A stretch of 64,000 bases of DNA, taken from assembly GCA_964007475.1 (NCBI GenBank), contig OZ023273.1, positions 1,302,001 through 1,366,000 of the forward strand, written 5' to 3'. The notes beneath the pieces are model-generated. The model saw only the letters and a program-made list of their open reading frames with translations, made no database searches and was not told where the DNA came from. Of this stretch, positions 1 through 12,995 are shown in pieces. The translations under genes and the position numbers were made by a program. The DNA is from Hybos culiciformis. Its lineage: Eukaryota > Arthropoda > Insecta > Diptera > Hybotidae. Every line of letters starts with the position of its first letter. Position 1 is the first letter of the stretch.

Positions 1-3000
1 ATTTTTTTTTATTTATTTTTTTTAAATTATATCCTATAAGTATATAATTTGTTGGCCGCAAAATGAATTTTTTCATAATATGTGCAAAAAAAAAAAAAAT
101 AATAAAATAAAAATTGGTCCTTGAAAGCAAGAAGAAAATAGTTAACACACGTCTACATCAAGGTTACAATATACAGTAAATTATTGCCAGATGAAGGTAT
201 ATTCCAAAAATAATATTCCTTAGTTATAGTGCTCTCAAATCTAATATCGAATTCTTATTTAACTTTTATTTAATTTTTATGAATTCCTCGTACTTGAAAA
301 TAAAATAGGATCAATTATGACGTTTTGCCTATTTTAAATATATATTCTTTTATTTTTGCAGAGGGCTTAAAATCGTTCCAAACAAAAATTTGAAGACTAG
401 TAAGAATTTTATTATTCCTACGAAACGTTTCGTCTACTTTTCAAATACACGGCTGACAATGCCTTAGTGTTGGTAATGGTTAAGTACATAAAAGAAGTCA
501 TAAGTTCTCTTTTTAACTGAACTAACTTATAAAGTTTAGCTTGCATATTTTGCTTAAAATTGATTTAGAAATATATTACTTAAATAGTTTACTTCTTATA
601 CATTCTAAATCTAATTGTGAGTCATCACTTCATTTTCATATGACCAATAAATAGTTAATCCTTGAATCTGTTTCTTATTCATTGAGTTGCTCCTATAATT
701 TTTGATTTAAGAATTTTCATTGTTCTATTACATAATATAACTTCATATGGTTGGAGAAAAAAAAAAACCAAAAAATTCTAGCTCGAATCACAAATAATAT
801 TCTTTTCTTTAGGAATAATGCCAATTTATATCAAAATAAGAGAAGACCAAAAAAAAAACACTTTTTTGATTTATAAAAAAAAAATACTATATTGATGGAA
901 TAATATGATAAGAAGAAATATATATTTTCTTTTGGATTTAAAGTTGGCATAAAAAATGCAAAAACTATACAATGAAGTTAAAAAAAAAAAAAAATTAAAT
1001 TTGAATGAATTTTTATAGGTTTAAAATAAACTTGAAAATATTACAATATTTAAAAATATTTAATTTATTTTTTTTAATTATTTATTTTTAAAATAAATAT
1101 TAATTTGTTTTCATAACCACTATTTCTTTTTTTTTCTTGATTTTACCCAATTTTTAACCTATTAAAAATATAAAAAAAATTACTATCAAATTACTTGGCC
1201 TAATTCGAACATCGTACAATCTCATCAGTTCGATCCAATCTGAAGGATGAAATTCTCCGAGTTCGGACCCTGGAGTTAGAAGTTCTCCACCGGCCAAGGA
1301 TTGAAATAATTAAAATTTTTTTAAATAATTGATTCTAATAAAAATTACTAAGTCTAAATTCTAAAGCTAAATTCCAAATATAGTTCTTAACTATCCAAGA
1401 TATTGACATTCTAACATGGCATTTAAATACTATAAACAATTTCATAATAATAGTATATGTTGGTCAATTATTTTGATTATAAAGCTAAAATTATAAATAT
1501 TTCACAAAATTTAATATAATAAGATTACAAAAACTAAATTTAAGAACTATATAAATTAAATTAAATCTCTATAATTTTTTTTCTCTCTAAAAATTATAGA
1601 AATTTTATATTTGAAAGAATAAACTTAAAGAAATTTAAATTTTAATATTTTAACATATTGTAACATAATTTAAACTTTATGCAAACAAAAAATAAAAAAA
1701 AAAATTTCTTCTTTTTTTTTTTTTATATCTGCTGTACCTATTTCCAAAAGTAATTTCTGTTTTATTTGTGCAGAAATATATGTTGTATGTTCTGTTAAAA
1801 TATTAATTTAATTCATAAAGTAAATATTTAAAGTAAAAAGAGGATTTTCAAAAAATGTTAAAAAAAAAAAATAAAATATATTTTATAGATAGAGTTTACA
1901 CAAAAATTAAATTAAATAGAATAAAAAAGTAAAAATTAAAGTATTTAAATATACGTATATTATTTTTTTATATTTATGTTAAAAAAATATTTCTTTACTT
2001 TTTGCCTAAATTAAATTTATTGAATACATTTTGGAATTAAAATAAAAAACTTTTATAAAGGGTGTTTCAATAAAAATTATTGTATAAATTATTTTACTGC
2101 AACACTTTGCCATTTAAACTTCAGCATTATAGAAATCAGTGAACATATATAATTTGAAAATCGTTATTAGAAAAAAAAAGCCCTTAATGGAACTCAAAAC
2201 TTTCAATTCTAAGTTTTATGAGATTTTAAATCTATCTCACTTTATTTTCCTAAGTTCGACGATTCAATAACTGTTTCAGTTAACCTTGTACAATAGTCCA
2301 AAAATATAAGTAAATTGAAAACTTTTTAGTTGTTTGTGACACGCTTTAAAAAAACCATGAATAAGATTTTTAACTAGAACTTAAGAAATATATTAAAAAA
2401 ATATTGTAAAAGCATATAGTCCTTACAAAAATTTCTCAAACGTAAAATCTAATATTACAAGATGTACACAACAAACAATACTATGTTTAATTAATGCAGT
2501 CAGCTCATATTCATAATTAGTTTTTAAATTTTTTGTTTGAGAAAACTATAATAGATAGAGATTACAAGAAGTTTAATGGCCTCCAAAATACACACATCTT
2601 ATCACTTTTACGCTTTTACTATATACACCAAATAAGAACAAAAAATTTCTCTTATATTACTACTAATTTGAAATTCTCGATAATATTATTTCATAATGAA
2701 TCATAATGTTACCAGTTAGTTACCATCATCAATCATTATTTAGTTAACTAACCAAAAACTTGATTAAAAATATACTTATACTTTATATTTTATATTTATT
2801 GCTGGAAAAAAAAAAATTTCACACCTTCATAAAAAAAAACAACTAAATTTTCTTAAGTTGAATTGTTATTAACAATCCTGAGATATTTATGTAGGTGGAA
2901 TATAGAAATAAATAAAAAAAAAAAGAATATGATACGAAGATAACTACATACAACATAAAAAAAAAAAAAAACATATACAATTCGTTTTGGGAAAAATTTT

Positions 3001-6000
3001 GATCTCTGCAGTGCTTATTTTTTTTTTTCAGATACTATATCATATATACACATAGTTAACTATATATAATAAGATTGTGGGGACGAAAATATATCGTGTA
3101 AAAATTCAATCAGTTTAATTTTAATTTAAAAAAAGGTAACGATATAATCTCATGTGACCCAGTTATCATAAAACCAAAAAAAAAAAATTAAACCATATCT
3201 GGAGCCATATCATAAAAACTGAACACATTCAATATAGATTTTAATAACATTTTTTCTTAACCAATTTATTATTCAAAAGGAAAATAATATTCTGATTTAT
3301 CTCAAGGGAAAAATTATTTAGAATTTTTTATATGATTTTGTTTAAGGATTTTTAGAAACATTTTTTTGAATTGGTTTTTATGTGGTTACAACATTCTGTT
3401 TTTCAAATGATGCCAGTGACTTATATGCAAAAAGGGTTGGAACAAAATTTTCATTGAAAAAAAAAAAAAAAATTAAATAAGAAAATCGTTTTTTTTTTTT
3501 AAATAGAACTGGAATTGTTTTTTGGAATTGACACTAATGACAGCATAATAACACTTTAAAATTTTGTAACTAGATTTATAGTGTGTGGTATAATTCATGT
3601 TTAACAAATTAGTGATTACATAATTTAATTATATTTATCTCTTTTATATTTAATTTCTTTGGGCTAATGAAATTTAATGTTCCTATAGTTGGTCAACAAT
3701 CAATATTAAATTTCAAATTAATTTCTTTACTTATTAACTTACATAATTAAAAAAAAAAAATAATAATAATAATAAACTTATTGATTTTCTTATTGAAAAC
3801 TTTCTGTAATTCATTTATGGTATTTGTGGTATAAAAGATATAAAATTAAATCAAAATGTGTACACACACACAAACTTTGTTTCCTTTAAATGAGGCAAGA
3901 CAAAATTAGTTTTTAATTTTTTTTTTTTTAAGAATTTTAAGGATACCCAACCCTGAATATATGTATATCCACATGGTATTAAAACACCAAAGCCAAAAAA
4001 AAATTAACCACATTTTTAGCACAAAAATTTATCCTTGTAAGGATAATAATAAACTACCTACATATTATGTGGTTTATTTTATTTACTCATTTTCTTTATT
4101 TTCAAAAAATTCTTTGAATAAAAACAGTACACCTCATGAAATAGTTTATTACAAAATTTAGTTAAAAAAAATAAAAAATTATTTAAGAAAATAAAATTAA
4201 GACTATAAAAAGAAAATTAAAAAAAAAAAAAAGTTTTTAAGTTTTATTATTTGGTAACAGAATCGTAAAAACCTGTAAGTACCTTTGATCCATGTAATAA
4301 TAAATCGCAAATGGCAATAGATTTCTTTCAGATTGAATTTAGAGTTGAAACTTAAAAAGTTACAAATATTGTACATTATGTATTTATGTTTAGATATGTA
4401 TGTAATCGAAACTAATTACAGATTCACATTTCAATTATCCTTCTAATGAAGTTTTGAATCATTTTTATTTCTTATGAACAAGTAATGTTCATTGATCATA
4501 TACTATTCCTTCTACGAGTATAATTACTCAAACAGTACTCTCAACTCACTGCAAACACTTATAAATGCTTAAGTTCATATTTTCTTCTTTATTTGTACTT
4601 TATTAGAACTAAAATTAAAATTTTTGTAATTAGAAAGTTTGTGCAGTATGTATAGTAAAATGTTGAATAAAAAGTTTACTATTACCAATAAATGCGAAAA
4701 TAATCAAATGTATACAACATACTGTTTGATAAGGAAAAGAAATTTCTAATAAAATAATATTTGACATAGAAATTTTTATAGCTTCGCCAAAGTTATTGTA
4801 TAATTTTATTTAATGTCATTTAGTTAAATTCCCTAAGAAAGTTTTAAATGCTTCCGTGGTTGAGAAAATAAAAGAAACTATATAACAACTGATGCTGTTC
4901 CTATAATCGTATTTTAATCTTAACTAATTGCAATTCACTTGAATACGAAAATAACTATATAAGAGTTTTTTTTAGAATTTTTAAGAAAATTTTGTTTCTT
5001 GAAATGTTTTTTATTATTATCATGAATTTATTTAATAAAAATTAAAAATCACTTTCAATCATTCCCAATTGTAAGGCTCAACATATTAATTCAAGAATAT
5101 TGTTAATGCAATTATAATATTATATATATATACCTACATGTCTTTTTATTTATATATATATATATATTTTTACTGGCCGTTTCGGTATTGTCATAAGTGG
5201 CGTTTTCTGTCATGGATTCAGTTCACTTGGGGAAGTTTTTATTATATAACAGGTTATTTAACATTATGTTAGTGACGGTAACTGTTAAAAACTAATAGCA
5301 TAGTATACTTCCAGTGTAATAAATTTGTAATGCTCATGGCAATACAAAGATGTCTTAATTTAATAAATTACAATAATACTATATATAAAATAATATATAA
5401 AATAATTTTGTATATAAAATAATTTCAATCAGTTACTTACAAAGTAAAAACAGAACGCTATAAAAACGACAAACTCTTAATGCCCTCTCTTCCGAAAATA
5501 TACCAATTATTTTTAAAAGCATAATATATACATGTACATATAAAGAAAATCAAATTCAATCTAATTTTCTTTATGCTGCAGTGATTTTTCTTATAAAATA
5601 TAAAACATTGAAATTTTTGTTTATTTTTTTTTTCTTTTCCTTCTAGGTACCTACTTTTTAGAAACTTGTCCATTTATTTTAACATAACATGAATTTTTAT
5701 TATTTATTATATATATATAAATAATATAATCCTTTTTTTATATCTAATAATATCTCTAGAAATATAATTTTACATTGATTTTATTTTTCCTTAATTTTTT
5801 CATTTTTTTTTCAAATTTCATGTACATTTTCGAAAAAAAAAAGAAATATTCTGGTATGTGTATAATAATATATTTATTCAAAAACTCGTTACCAAAGTTT
5901 ATAAGAAAATTATTATTGAACAAAAAATAAAATAAATTATTGTGAATATAAAATTTATGCCGATTTCTCAGTTTTATATTTTTATCATCATTGGTAGGCG

Positions 6001-6497
6001 GGAAACTTTACATTTTTCTTCTCGAAATCGGAAAAAATGTTTGTTTTCCGATAACATCATTCTTGAAAGTGATTTCTTTTGATTTTCAGTTCAATTATAG
6101 ATTTGTTCAAAAATTGTTTTCTCATTTATTTTTCTTATACTATTTATCTTTATGGCAAATACTTAGCTGATATCTGTAGTACAATAAAAATAAATAAAAT
6201 CAAAATGTTATTATTATTTTCATCAATATTCAAATGTTTTTCTATTATTTTTTTTGGGTCAAATAAATGTCCATAATTTTATACTTGAATTTAACTTTGT
6301 TGTTTTTTTAGTCTAAGAAAATAAGGATTGCGAAAACTGATTTTAGGTGATGTAATATTTTTGCATACACAACTCAAAAATTATATAAATATTTGCTGTA
6401 ATTCAAATTTTGAGAGAATCCCATCATATATACATTGGCTTTCTATTTCATATTGCAACATCAACTTGGACTTTTGTATTTAAATTCTGTTTTAATT
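1..6497. other. AT-rich sequence without recognised genes
   Basis: Apart from the patch at 1194-1310, this stretch is A/T homopolymers, AT-rich unique sequence and short TA repeats (5123-5165). No open frame has protein-like composition. Confidence 0.7.
1194..1310. other. GC-richer patch bounded by TTGGCC / GGCCAA
   Basis: A 117-base patch much richer in G and C than its surroundings begins CTTGGCC and ends GGCCAAGG, a short inverted pair. It also contains ATTCGAAC and AGTTCGATCC. There is no ORF and I do not recognise it. It is probably the remnant of a repeat. Confidence 0.3.
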
Positions 6498-6528
<31 letters not shown>

Positions 6529-6993
6529 GATCCATTTAATACAAGCAGGTAAATTAAAATATTAAAAAAAAAATTATATAAATATAAATTCAGTACATCT
6601 TAATACTAAATTCAGTAATATATATATACAAATGATGTGTAAAAGAAAACAAATCTGTCATTCTAATAACCTGTAAGCTATAATATAGATACAACATTAT
6701 GTAAGATCATCAAAGCTGGCAAAAAACAAGCTTTTAAACAGTTTACCGCCAAAAGTACTCGAACATAGGATTAGGGAATATTGATTATAATTTCTGCCTT
6801 GAGCTGAGACAGGACTGTTAACAGCATAGTTAAATCGATAAAATTGTGCATACAATAAATACATCAATGTTGCTCAAATTTCTTACAGGAACGTTAAGAT
6901 TGAATTTATATAATAAATTAGGACATGTAATGTTATATGTTTTTATTAAACGGGGTGCATCAAAGTTTTTATGATGAAAAGTCCGGATGCAGA
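6498..6993 (-). pseudogene. Degraded non-LTR retrotransposon (LINE) 3' end
   Basis: Read on the minus strand, bases near 6990 down to about 6855 encode RLIKTYNITCPNLLYKFN followed by LNVPVRNLSNIDVF. The frame then shifts and continues as QFYRFNYAVNSP to a stop at 6697-6699. The two pieces align by eye with the C-terminus of the LINE at 23749-24166 (FNVPSRSLRNFDV, then QFSRTNYGQYSP), including the spacing, so this is an older frameshifted copy of the same or a related family. The 3' untranslated part ends in a TTTA-type repeat at about 6498-6529 on the plus strand, the element's tail. The 5' break lies at a TA microsatellite (7000-7034). Such C-terminal segments belong to the reverse-transcriptase ORF of jockey/LOA-type elements (family knowledge). 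Confidence 0.72.
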
Positions 6994-6994
6994 T

Positions 6995-6999
<5 letters not shown>

Positions 7000-7034
<35 letters not shown>
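7000..7034. repeat. TA dinucleotide microsatellite
   Basis: An uninterrupted run of alternating T and A next to the broken 5' side of the LINE remnant. Confidence 0.95.
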
Positions 7035-7037
<3 letters not shown>

Positions 7038-7677
7038 GATCGATAGTTTGTTAAATTTGCATCTTATTAAACACACATATTTTTTCAACATAACTTTAAA
7101 CACTGTGTTTTTTTTTTCTTTCTAGAATAATAAAAAGCCTGCATGAATTCAATGTTTATTATCTTTTATGCTCTTTATTTCTTTATCTTTTCTGAATTTC
7201 TTTTTAGTTTCTGTTTTTTTTCCAAGGTACTTTTAACATGCAACTAATTTAGTAAATTTTCCTTACAAACATTTTCATAAAAGAAAAACGAAAAAAAAAA
7301 AATAATAATAATAATTCTATTTCCTCTTCAAATTGAGAATTTCTTCTTTTTTTTTTCTCAACATGGAAAATCCATTTACAATTCTTGAAATTGCATTTTA
7401 ATAGATCACAAATTTTTTTTTGCTTATTTTAAAAGAAAAGGAACTTCAAAAAAAAATTCTTCTTTAGTTTTTTGATATAAAAAAAAAAAAAAACATAAAA
7501 GAAAATGGAAAAAAAAAATTATAAAGAAAATTCAAAAATATTTTACTTAAAGATCTTCTGGAGAAACTTAAATTTAAATTTTTGGTCAATATAGCAGAAC
7601 AAAGAATGTGGAAATTTTCCAACAATTAAGAAAACCGACTGATAACGATTAATTTAATAAATATACAATAACAAAAG

Positions 7678-7899
7678 TCATAGTTCATTGAGTATAAGGA
7701 ACTCAACCTTATCATTGTGGCAAATAAATGCCGATGTACATGTAACATATAAAATGTAGTTTGACAAATAAAAGGGATCGCCATTATCAAAATTTAGAGC
7801 AACAGTTTTGACTGCAACGAAATCCCGGCGACAAAGACCAATAGTAACAACTCTTGATGTATCGAGTCTTTGTGTATATTTCGAATTCTGTAAAGTCAA
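7678..7899 (-). CDS. Unassigned coding-like segment, possible exon or pseudogene
   Basis: A minus-strand frame of 73 codons with less AT-biased composition than its surroundings. It includes RVVTIGLCRRDFVAVKTVAL and later FDNGDPFYLSNYI, ending in a stop at 7678-7680. The ATG at 7897-7899 reads MTLQNSKYTQ, but the sequence CTTTGACTTTACAG immediately before the Asn codon could be a splice acceptor, making this a terminal exon rather than a complete gene. I do not recognise the family. The amino-acid mix (Gly, Arg, Val, Asp, Thr) is unlike the Phe/Lys/Asn/Ile-rich translations of random DNA here. It could be a host exon, a pseudogene or a transposon scrap. Confidence 0.3.
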   Translation of the reverse strand: MTLQNSKYTQRLDTSRVVTIGLCRRDFVAVKTVALNFDNGDPFYLSNYILYVTCTSAFICHNDKVEFLILNEL

Positions 7900-9352
7900 A
7901 GAGATTTGTTGTCAAAAATTACATTAATCTTCAATTTTTTTTGTCAGAATGATTCTCGTTTACAAAAATAGACAAGTTTTAAAAATCTTTATAATTTTTA
8001 CATTATTACAACATAATGTTTTGCCTTGCCCCATCAATGTTTTATAACACAAACAATTTTTTTTTTTCTTAGTATTCTACTTAAAACTTTTTAAATGTAA
8101 TCATGAAAATGTAAGATCTATTTCAAATGATTATTATAACAAAAATATATAAACATAATAATAATATATAATATTACTAAAATATATATTAGAAGTTTCA
8201 GTTTACTAGTTATTAAATTTTTTTTTTTTTTTTTTTTACTTCCTTTTTCTATTTTATTACATTATGTAGTTTTTTTTTCATTTTTTTCATTTTTTTATAA
8301 ATAAATCCATTATAAAATTGGGCTGAAAAAAAAAAAAAACTGTATGTATGCACAGAAAAACACAGAACATTCAATTTTCGAAATTTTTTCTTCTTTTTAA
8401 ATTGGAAATTTTATACAAACATTTTTTTTTTCTTCTTAGGTTTACCTATACTATGTTGCATTATATAAGTATATCTATATAAAAAAAAACTGAAAAGAAT
8501 ATCAATCAAAAATATTTAAACAAGATAAGAAGAGTATATTTTTACATCATGAACCACTTCAATGCTATATGGCCTTTTAACGGCTTTGAAAGATTGGATA
8601 TTGTCATTTGAAAAATTGCTTTAAAGAAAGAATTATATAGATATTAAAATATCAAGTGTATTTTATTCCCAAGATAAAATTATTAATATATGTACGTTAA
8701 ATTTTGAAAGAAGCATCAGTTTTTCTTTGAATATTCATTATAGAATCGATTTACATTAAAATAATATTGCAGTCAAATAATTTAAACTTTAAAATTGATT
8801 TCAAAAGAGCAATTTTTTTGATTTTTTAACAGGCTTAAGTAGATTTTTAACTAATACAGACTGAAAAATAATCAGTGCCTAATCCGATAATTATCATTGG
8901 AAACAAGAAACGACCGTTCACACACAGCTGGGATTATTTTATTCTTTTATTTCATTAATTTTTTTTAATTATATAGGAAAATGCAATAAAAATATTTTTA
9001 ATTAAAAAATTTAAATAATAATATTATTATCCAAAATCAACTCATTATCCGGAAACAATTTTACAGCCTGTAAAAAATATGTATAAAGCATTCAGGTTTC
9101 ATTACTATACTAATATAAAATTTAGAAATTTATTTGAGGACTTGAAAACTTCATTAAATTTAAATCCCAACAAACTTCAATTTAACACCCAATATTTCAG
9201 ATTAAAATTAAATTTTCTGAATACACCGAACTAAATCTTTTGGTTGAAGAAGCTCTTTTTAATTTAAAATTCAGTTTCAAGCTTATTTTCTTGTAAAATC
9301 ACTTCTTGTTTTTAACGTTCCATATATTTACATTTCATAATATAAGTGTTTA

Positions 9353-9360
9353 TACGCCAA
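9353..9360. repeat. Left 8-bp target-site duplication of hAT element
   Basis: TACGCCAA lies directly before the CAG terminus and is identical to bases 10003-10010. Confidence 0.88.
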
Positions 9361-10002
9361 CAGCAGCGGCTCGTACATAGGTGCTGCGACACTGCAGCAC
9401 CCTCAAGAAATTTCCAAAAATTGAACTCATAAATAAAATTTTTTGTTAGCTCTGAATTTTTCTTACTTTAAAATTATTTTTAAATGAAATATAGCAATTG
9501 CTGTAACATTTTATAAACAAGAGTAGACTACTTTCAGGCTTACAGAAAATGAAATATAGAAAATACAGAAAGTACTTTTCAAAAATAGCTGCAGAAATTT
9601 TTTAACAGATTTTTTGGAACTGCGAATTTCACAGTGCAGGGAATTTTTTTTCGTGAGCAATTTATTACATTTTTATTGCTGTTAAGTTTTTTTTCATGAC
9701 TTGAATGCAAGGAAAAATGCACTGCCACAGAAGCAGTGCGGCTGTATACTTTCTTAAAAATTTAAAAACAAATACCTATGTGGGAATTTTTTTTGTTTGT
9801 TTTGGGTTATTTTGAATGTAAAGAAAAATGCACTGCTTCATGCACTGCTTTATATGGGATATAGGTATTTTGTTTGCTTTTGAATTTTCAAAACTGATAT
9901 ATGAATTTATACATATATCATAAAACATTTATAATTAAAAAAAAAGAAGAGGTTGTTATTTTTTGCAGCACCCTCTTTCAAAACGTCCACGGGCCGCCAC
10001 TG
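9361..10002. mobile_element. Non-autonomous hAT-type element (MITE) with perfect 8-bp TSD
   Basis: The left end CAGCAGCGGCTCGT and the right end (reverse complement CAGTGGCGGCCCGT) form imperfect terminal inverted repeats with the CAGNGGCG pattern of hAT elements. They are followed internally by GTGCTGC- and AGCACCCTC-rich inverted sequence. The 642-bp body is flanked on both sides by TACGCCAA (9353-9360 and 10003-10010), an exact 8-bp target-site duplication as hAT transposition produces. There is no transposase ORF. Internal GCACTGC motifs recur near 9719-9738 and 9828-9849. Confidence 0.88.
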
Positions 10003-10010
10003 TACGCCAA
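10003..10010. repeat. Right 8-bp target-site duplication of hAT element
   Basis: TACGCCAA lies directly after the CTG terminus and is identical to bases 9353-9360. Confidence 0.88.
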
Positions 10011-10586
10011 TTAAATTATATTCAAGAATTTATCATGAAGAAAAATTTAATAAAATTTCTGCAAAAATTTAAAAATAATAAAAAAAAAAATGTATTGCAT
10101 AAAAATATAGTATGTACTATGTCGGTATATATGAATATTGATCTTATTATGTGAAAAGTAATTTATGCTGCTTTATCCGTTAAAGCTCAACAAATGGAAA
10201 ACTAATTAAGTTTTTTTTTTTTTTTTTAATTTTCACCCAAATATGTGTATGTATGTATGTTGTTAATCTCGGATTTTGAATATTTTTTGAAAGGATTTTT
10301 TAAAGATTTTCTGATGATTATGGTGATGATAGAAAAATGTATATTAAAATTTTTTAATCTTTTCACGCAACCACTTTTTTTTTTTAATTATTTAAAAAAA
10401 GAATAAATATTGGGAAATTGCAAGTTCGATTTTTTTCTAATTAATTTTATTAAGAAGAAATTTTTTTATTTTAAATTATATATAATATGTACTTCAGCAG
10501 TAAAATTTAACATTATTTGTGTATTATATCGCATTGAAATTAAAGTCCAAGTTAAAAGATCCAAATGTGATACCATCAAGGATAAG

Positions 10587-10850
10587 TTCTTTGATGGGCG
10601 GGAAAAGGAGTACAAGTCAATTTTTATCCAAAATGAAATCAAATCATTGTTGAGGTGAAAAAGTCGTATTATACGTGTTCTGTAAAAAGTCGTTTAATGT
10701 GTTCTGTAAAAAGAGTATAACTCCATTGGAAGTTGATAGACTTATCATTTTTTTTATAGAACACTTAATACGACTTTTTCACGTCGACAATGATTTGATT
10801 TCATTATGGACAAAAATTGACTTATACTCCTCTTCGCGCCCGTCAAAGAG
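10587..10850. repeat. Foldback (long inverted repeat) element
   Basis: The left arm (10587 to about 10690) and right arm (about 10749-10850) are imperfect reverse complements over about 100 bases. Both contain AATGAAATCAAATCATTG-type sequence, GTGAAAAAGTCGTATTA and a GGGCGNGAAGAGGAGTA-like block. The roughly 60-base loop carries a second copy of GTGTTCTGTAAAAAG (10675-10689 and 10699-10713). No ORF is credible inside. It is most likely a foldback MITE, but I cannot define a target duplication. Confidence 0.78.
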
Positions 10851-12114
10851 TTTTTCACAAATCGAATAACTTCATATTCTGCCGTATCTTCTTCAAGTTT
10901 CGGCGGGCGGAATTAACAACAATTAAGTTCAAAAATTCTTTTAGTCTTCAAGTTATGGTGTATTTGTGACTCGAAAGTCGTTTATTGGAAAGTTGTATTA
11001 AATTATTTAATTTGACTAAGATGTTTAATCAGATGCCATCATAAAACAAGCCATGGTACCCCCTCTGAATGTTACCACTGCATCTAGGTACCTACTGTCA
11101 AATAAATTATACTTTTATTTAACTTCGTAGATTCCTTTATAATTTAACAAAAAAAAAAAACATCTTGCATCCTCAGTACAAACAAAAATAAATTAAAAAA
11201 AAATAAAATAAAATAAAAAAAAAAAATTAGAAAAAAAACATAAATTTTTTTTCAATGAAATATTTATGCACTTCTTATGCAGATAATTACGCAAATACCT
11301 TAACCGCCACACTCTGTGTGAGGTGAAAAATTAAAGGAAATTTTTTTTTTTATTTATTTTTTTTTATTTTTTTTTTTGTCTAATAATAAAAAATATCTGA
11401 AAAGAATTTTAAAAGTTGACAAACTTTTTTTTTTCTTTGGTTCGTTCCACTATTTTTTGTATGTGGTAAGCTGGTAAGAGAGAAAAAAAAAAAAAATAAA
11501 AATATTTTTCACGACAGAAAAAAAAATAAAAAATAAAAATAAAAAAAAATTTTTCAAAATAAAACAAAAAAGTTTATTTTGTGCAAATGTTATGATAAGA
11601 ATAAACAATGAATGAACGCATAAAAACAATGAATTTTATTTTTCACCAACAACAACTACAAAAAATAATAATAATAATAATAACGAAAAAATAGCAGTTA
11701 AATTATTATAATGAAGTGGTTGTTTTGATTATGACCGAAAACCTCAACGTTCTCTCAACCAACAAAATTGTATAAAATGAAAATTCATACATATACGATA
11801 AGGTTAAAAAACAATTTTTCAAAATATTTATGCAAAAAAAATTAATATATGAAAATAAAATAAAAAATTAAAATTAAAACAAACATAAGCAAACAACAAA
11901 TTTGTTGCCTTGGTGAAGTTTACACAATTTTGCTACTATTGGTTGTTTTTGTTAACGTATGTACGTCAACTTATTAAAAAAAAAAAAGAAGTTAATTATT
12001 ATTTTACCGATGCAAGCACTGAAGAAAAATGATTAATTTATAAATAAATACAAATTGAGTAGACAACAATTTGAGACCTTTGGAGAAAAGGATTCGAGCC
12101 CTTATTCCGTATAG

Positions 12115-12632
12115 AATAAAATAGTTGATTCAATTACAATAGTTCAGAGTAGGGCTATTAGATTAATCAACGATCCCCAAACCACCAGCTCTTTAACATC
12201 ACTCAATCCCCGTCGCAATGTAGGTTCACTTTCAATTTTTTATAAATACCTTGTTGGAACGGATACGTGTTCCCTGGAAGTAAAGGCTCTACTTCCTCCA
12301 CTCCAAGTATTTTCACGCCAAACACGTACTGCTTCAACGTCACACCCATATTTCGTCAAAATTCCCAGATGTGATAGAACGAGCTTCGGAGATTCGTTTT
12401 CAGTTCGCACCTCGAGAATGAGGAATGCTCTCCCATTAAAATTGTTCCCGACAGCTGGCGCACGTTTGACTTACGACTTGTGCCTCTTTAAGAAAAGTGT
12501 ACATGATTACCTACTAACTGTCCCACTTTTAAATCCCGTCTAAACCTCCTTTCCATTATCAAATCCATACTTGTTTAAGTATAAAAGGTATCCCACCTAG
12601 TGATTTGGTAACTTCAATAAAAAAAAAATAAA
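12115..12632 (+). mobile_element. 5'-truncated LINE: reverse-transcriptase C-terminus and poly(A) tail
   Basis: An open frame from 12115 to the stop at 12541-12543 (142 codons, no ATG needed) encodes VQSRAIRLINDP, then RRNVGSLSIFYKYLVG, SHPYFVKIPRCDRTSFGDSF and RTSRMRNALPLKLFPTAG. These are the ordered motifs of the C-terminal region after the RT domain in CR1/jockey-type non-LTR retrotransposons (family knowledge). A TAG at 12112-12114 closes the frame upstream, so only the last part of ORF2 remains. The 3' UTR follows and ends in an A-rich tail at about 12618-12632. The frame is undamaged, which suggests a fairly young insertion, yet it cannot be autonomous. Confidence 0.85.
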
Positions 12633-12714
12633 TAGAGATTAAGATTTTGATTAAACAAAAGAATTTTGAAAAATATTTATTGTTTAGTCCGTTACTATTT
12701 ATGACTATTTATGT

Positions 12715-12995
12715 TTTCATTGTCCATCCGTCGACCAATAAAATCATTATCTATCTATCTTCTATCTATATTTATACATAAAAATGAAATTCAGATCATT
12801 GTAAACATTATTTTCTTGTAGATGGTTTTAGGCTGTATTTTCTTAATGTCGACTACTTTTGGCGCTGTTCAACTTTTTGGACTTTTTTTCACCATTTTAA
12901 ACATCTTTTATACCAAATTTTCAAATTTCTTTTTAATTTATAAAAACTAAGCTAGAGCGAAACAACATTCGAGCCGAGATCGATTAGTAACTAAC
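12715..12995. repeat. Dispersed repeat copy A with ATCT microsatellite
   Basis: An ATCT microsatellite near 12747-12768 is followed by GTCGACTACTTTTGGCGCTGTT, an ACTTTTTTTCAC block, GCTAGAGCGAAACAACAT and GAGATCGATTAGTA. The same landmarks recur at 50495-50740, though with some rearrangement. The structure resembles short Helitron-like or other non-autonomous elements that carry internal microsatellites, but no diagnostic ends are certain. Confidence 0.45.

Noticed and set aside
1220..1240. AGTTCGATCC as a Pol III B box
   Set aside because: No matching A box at proper spacing and no cloverleaf.
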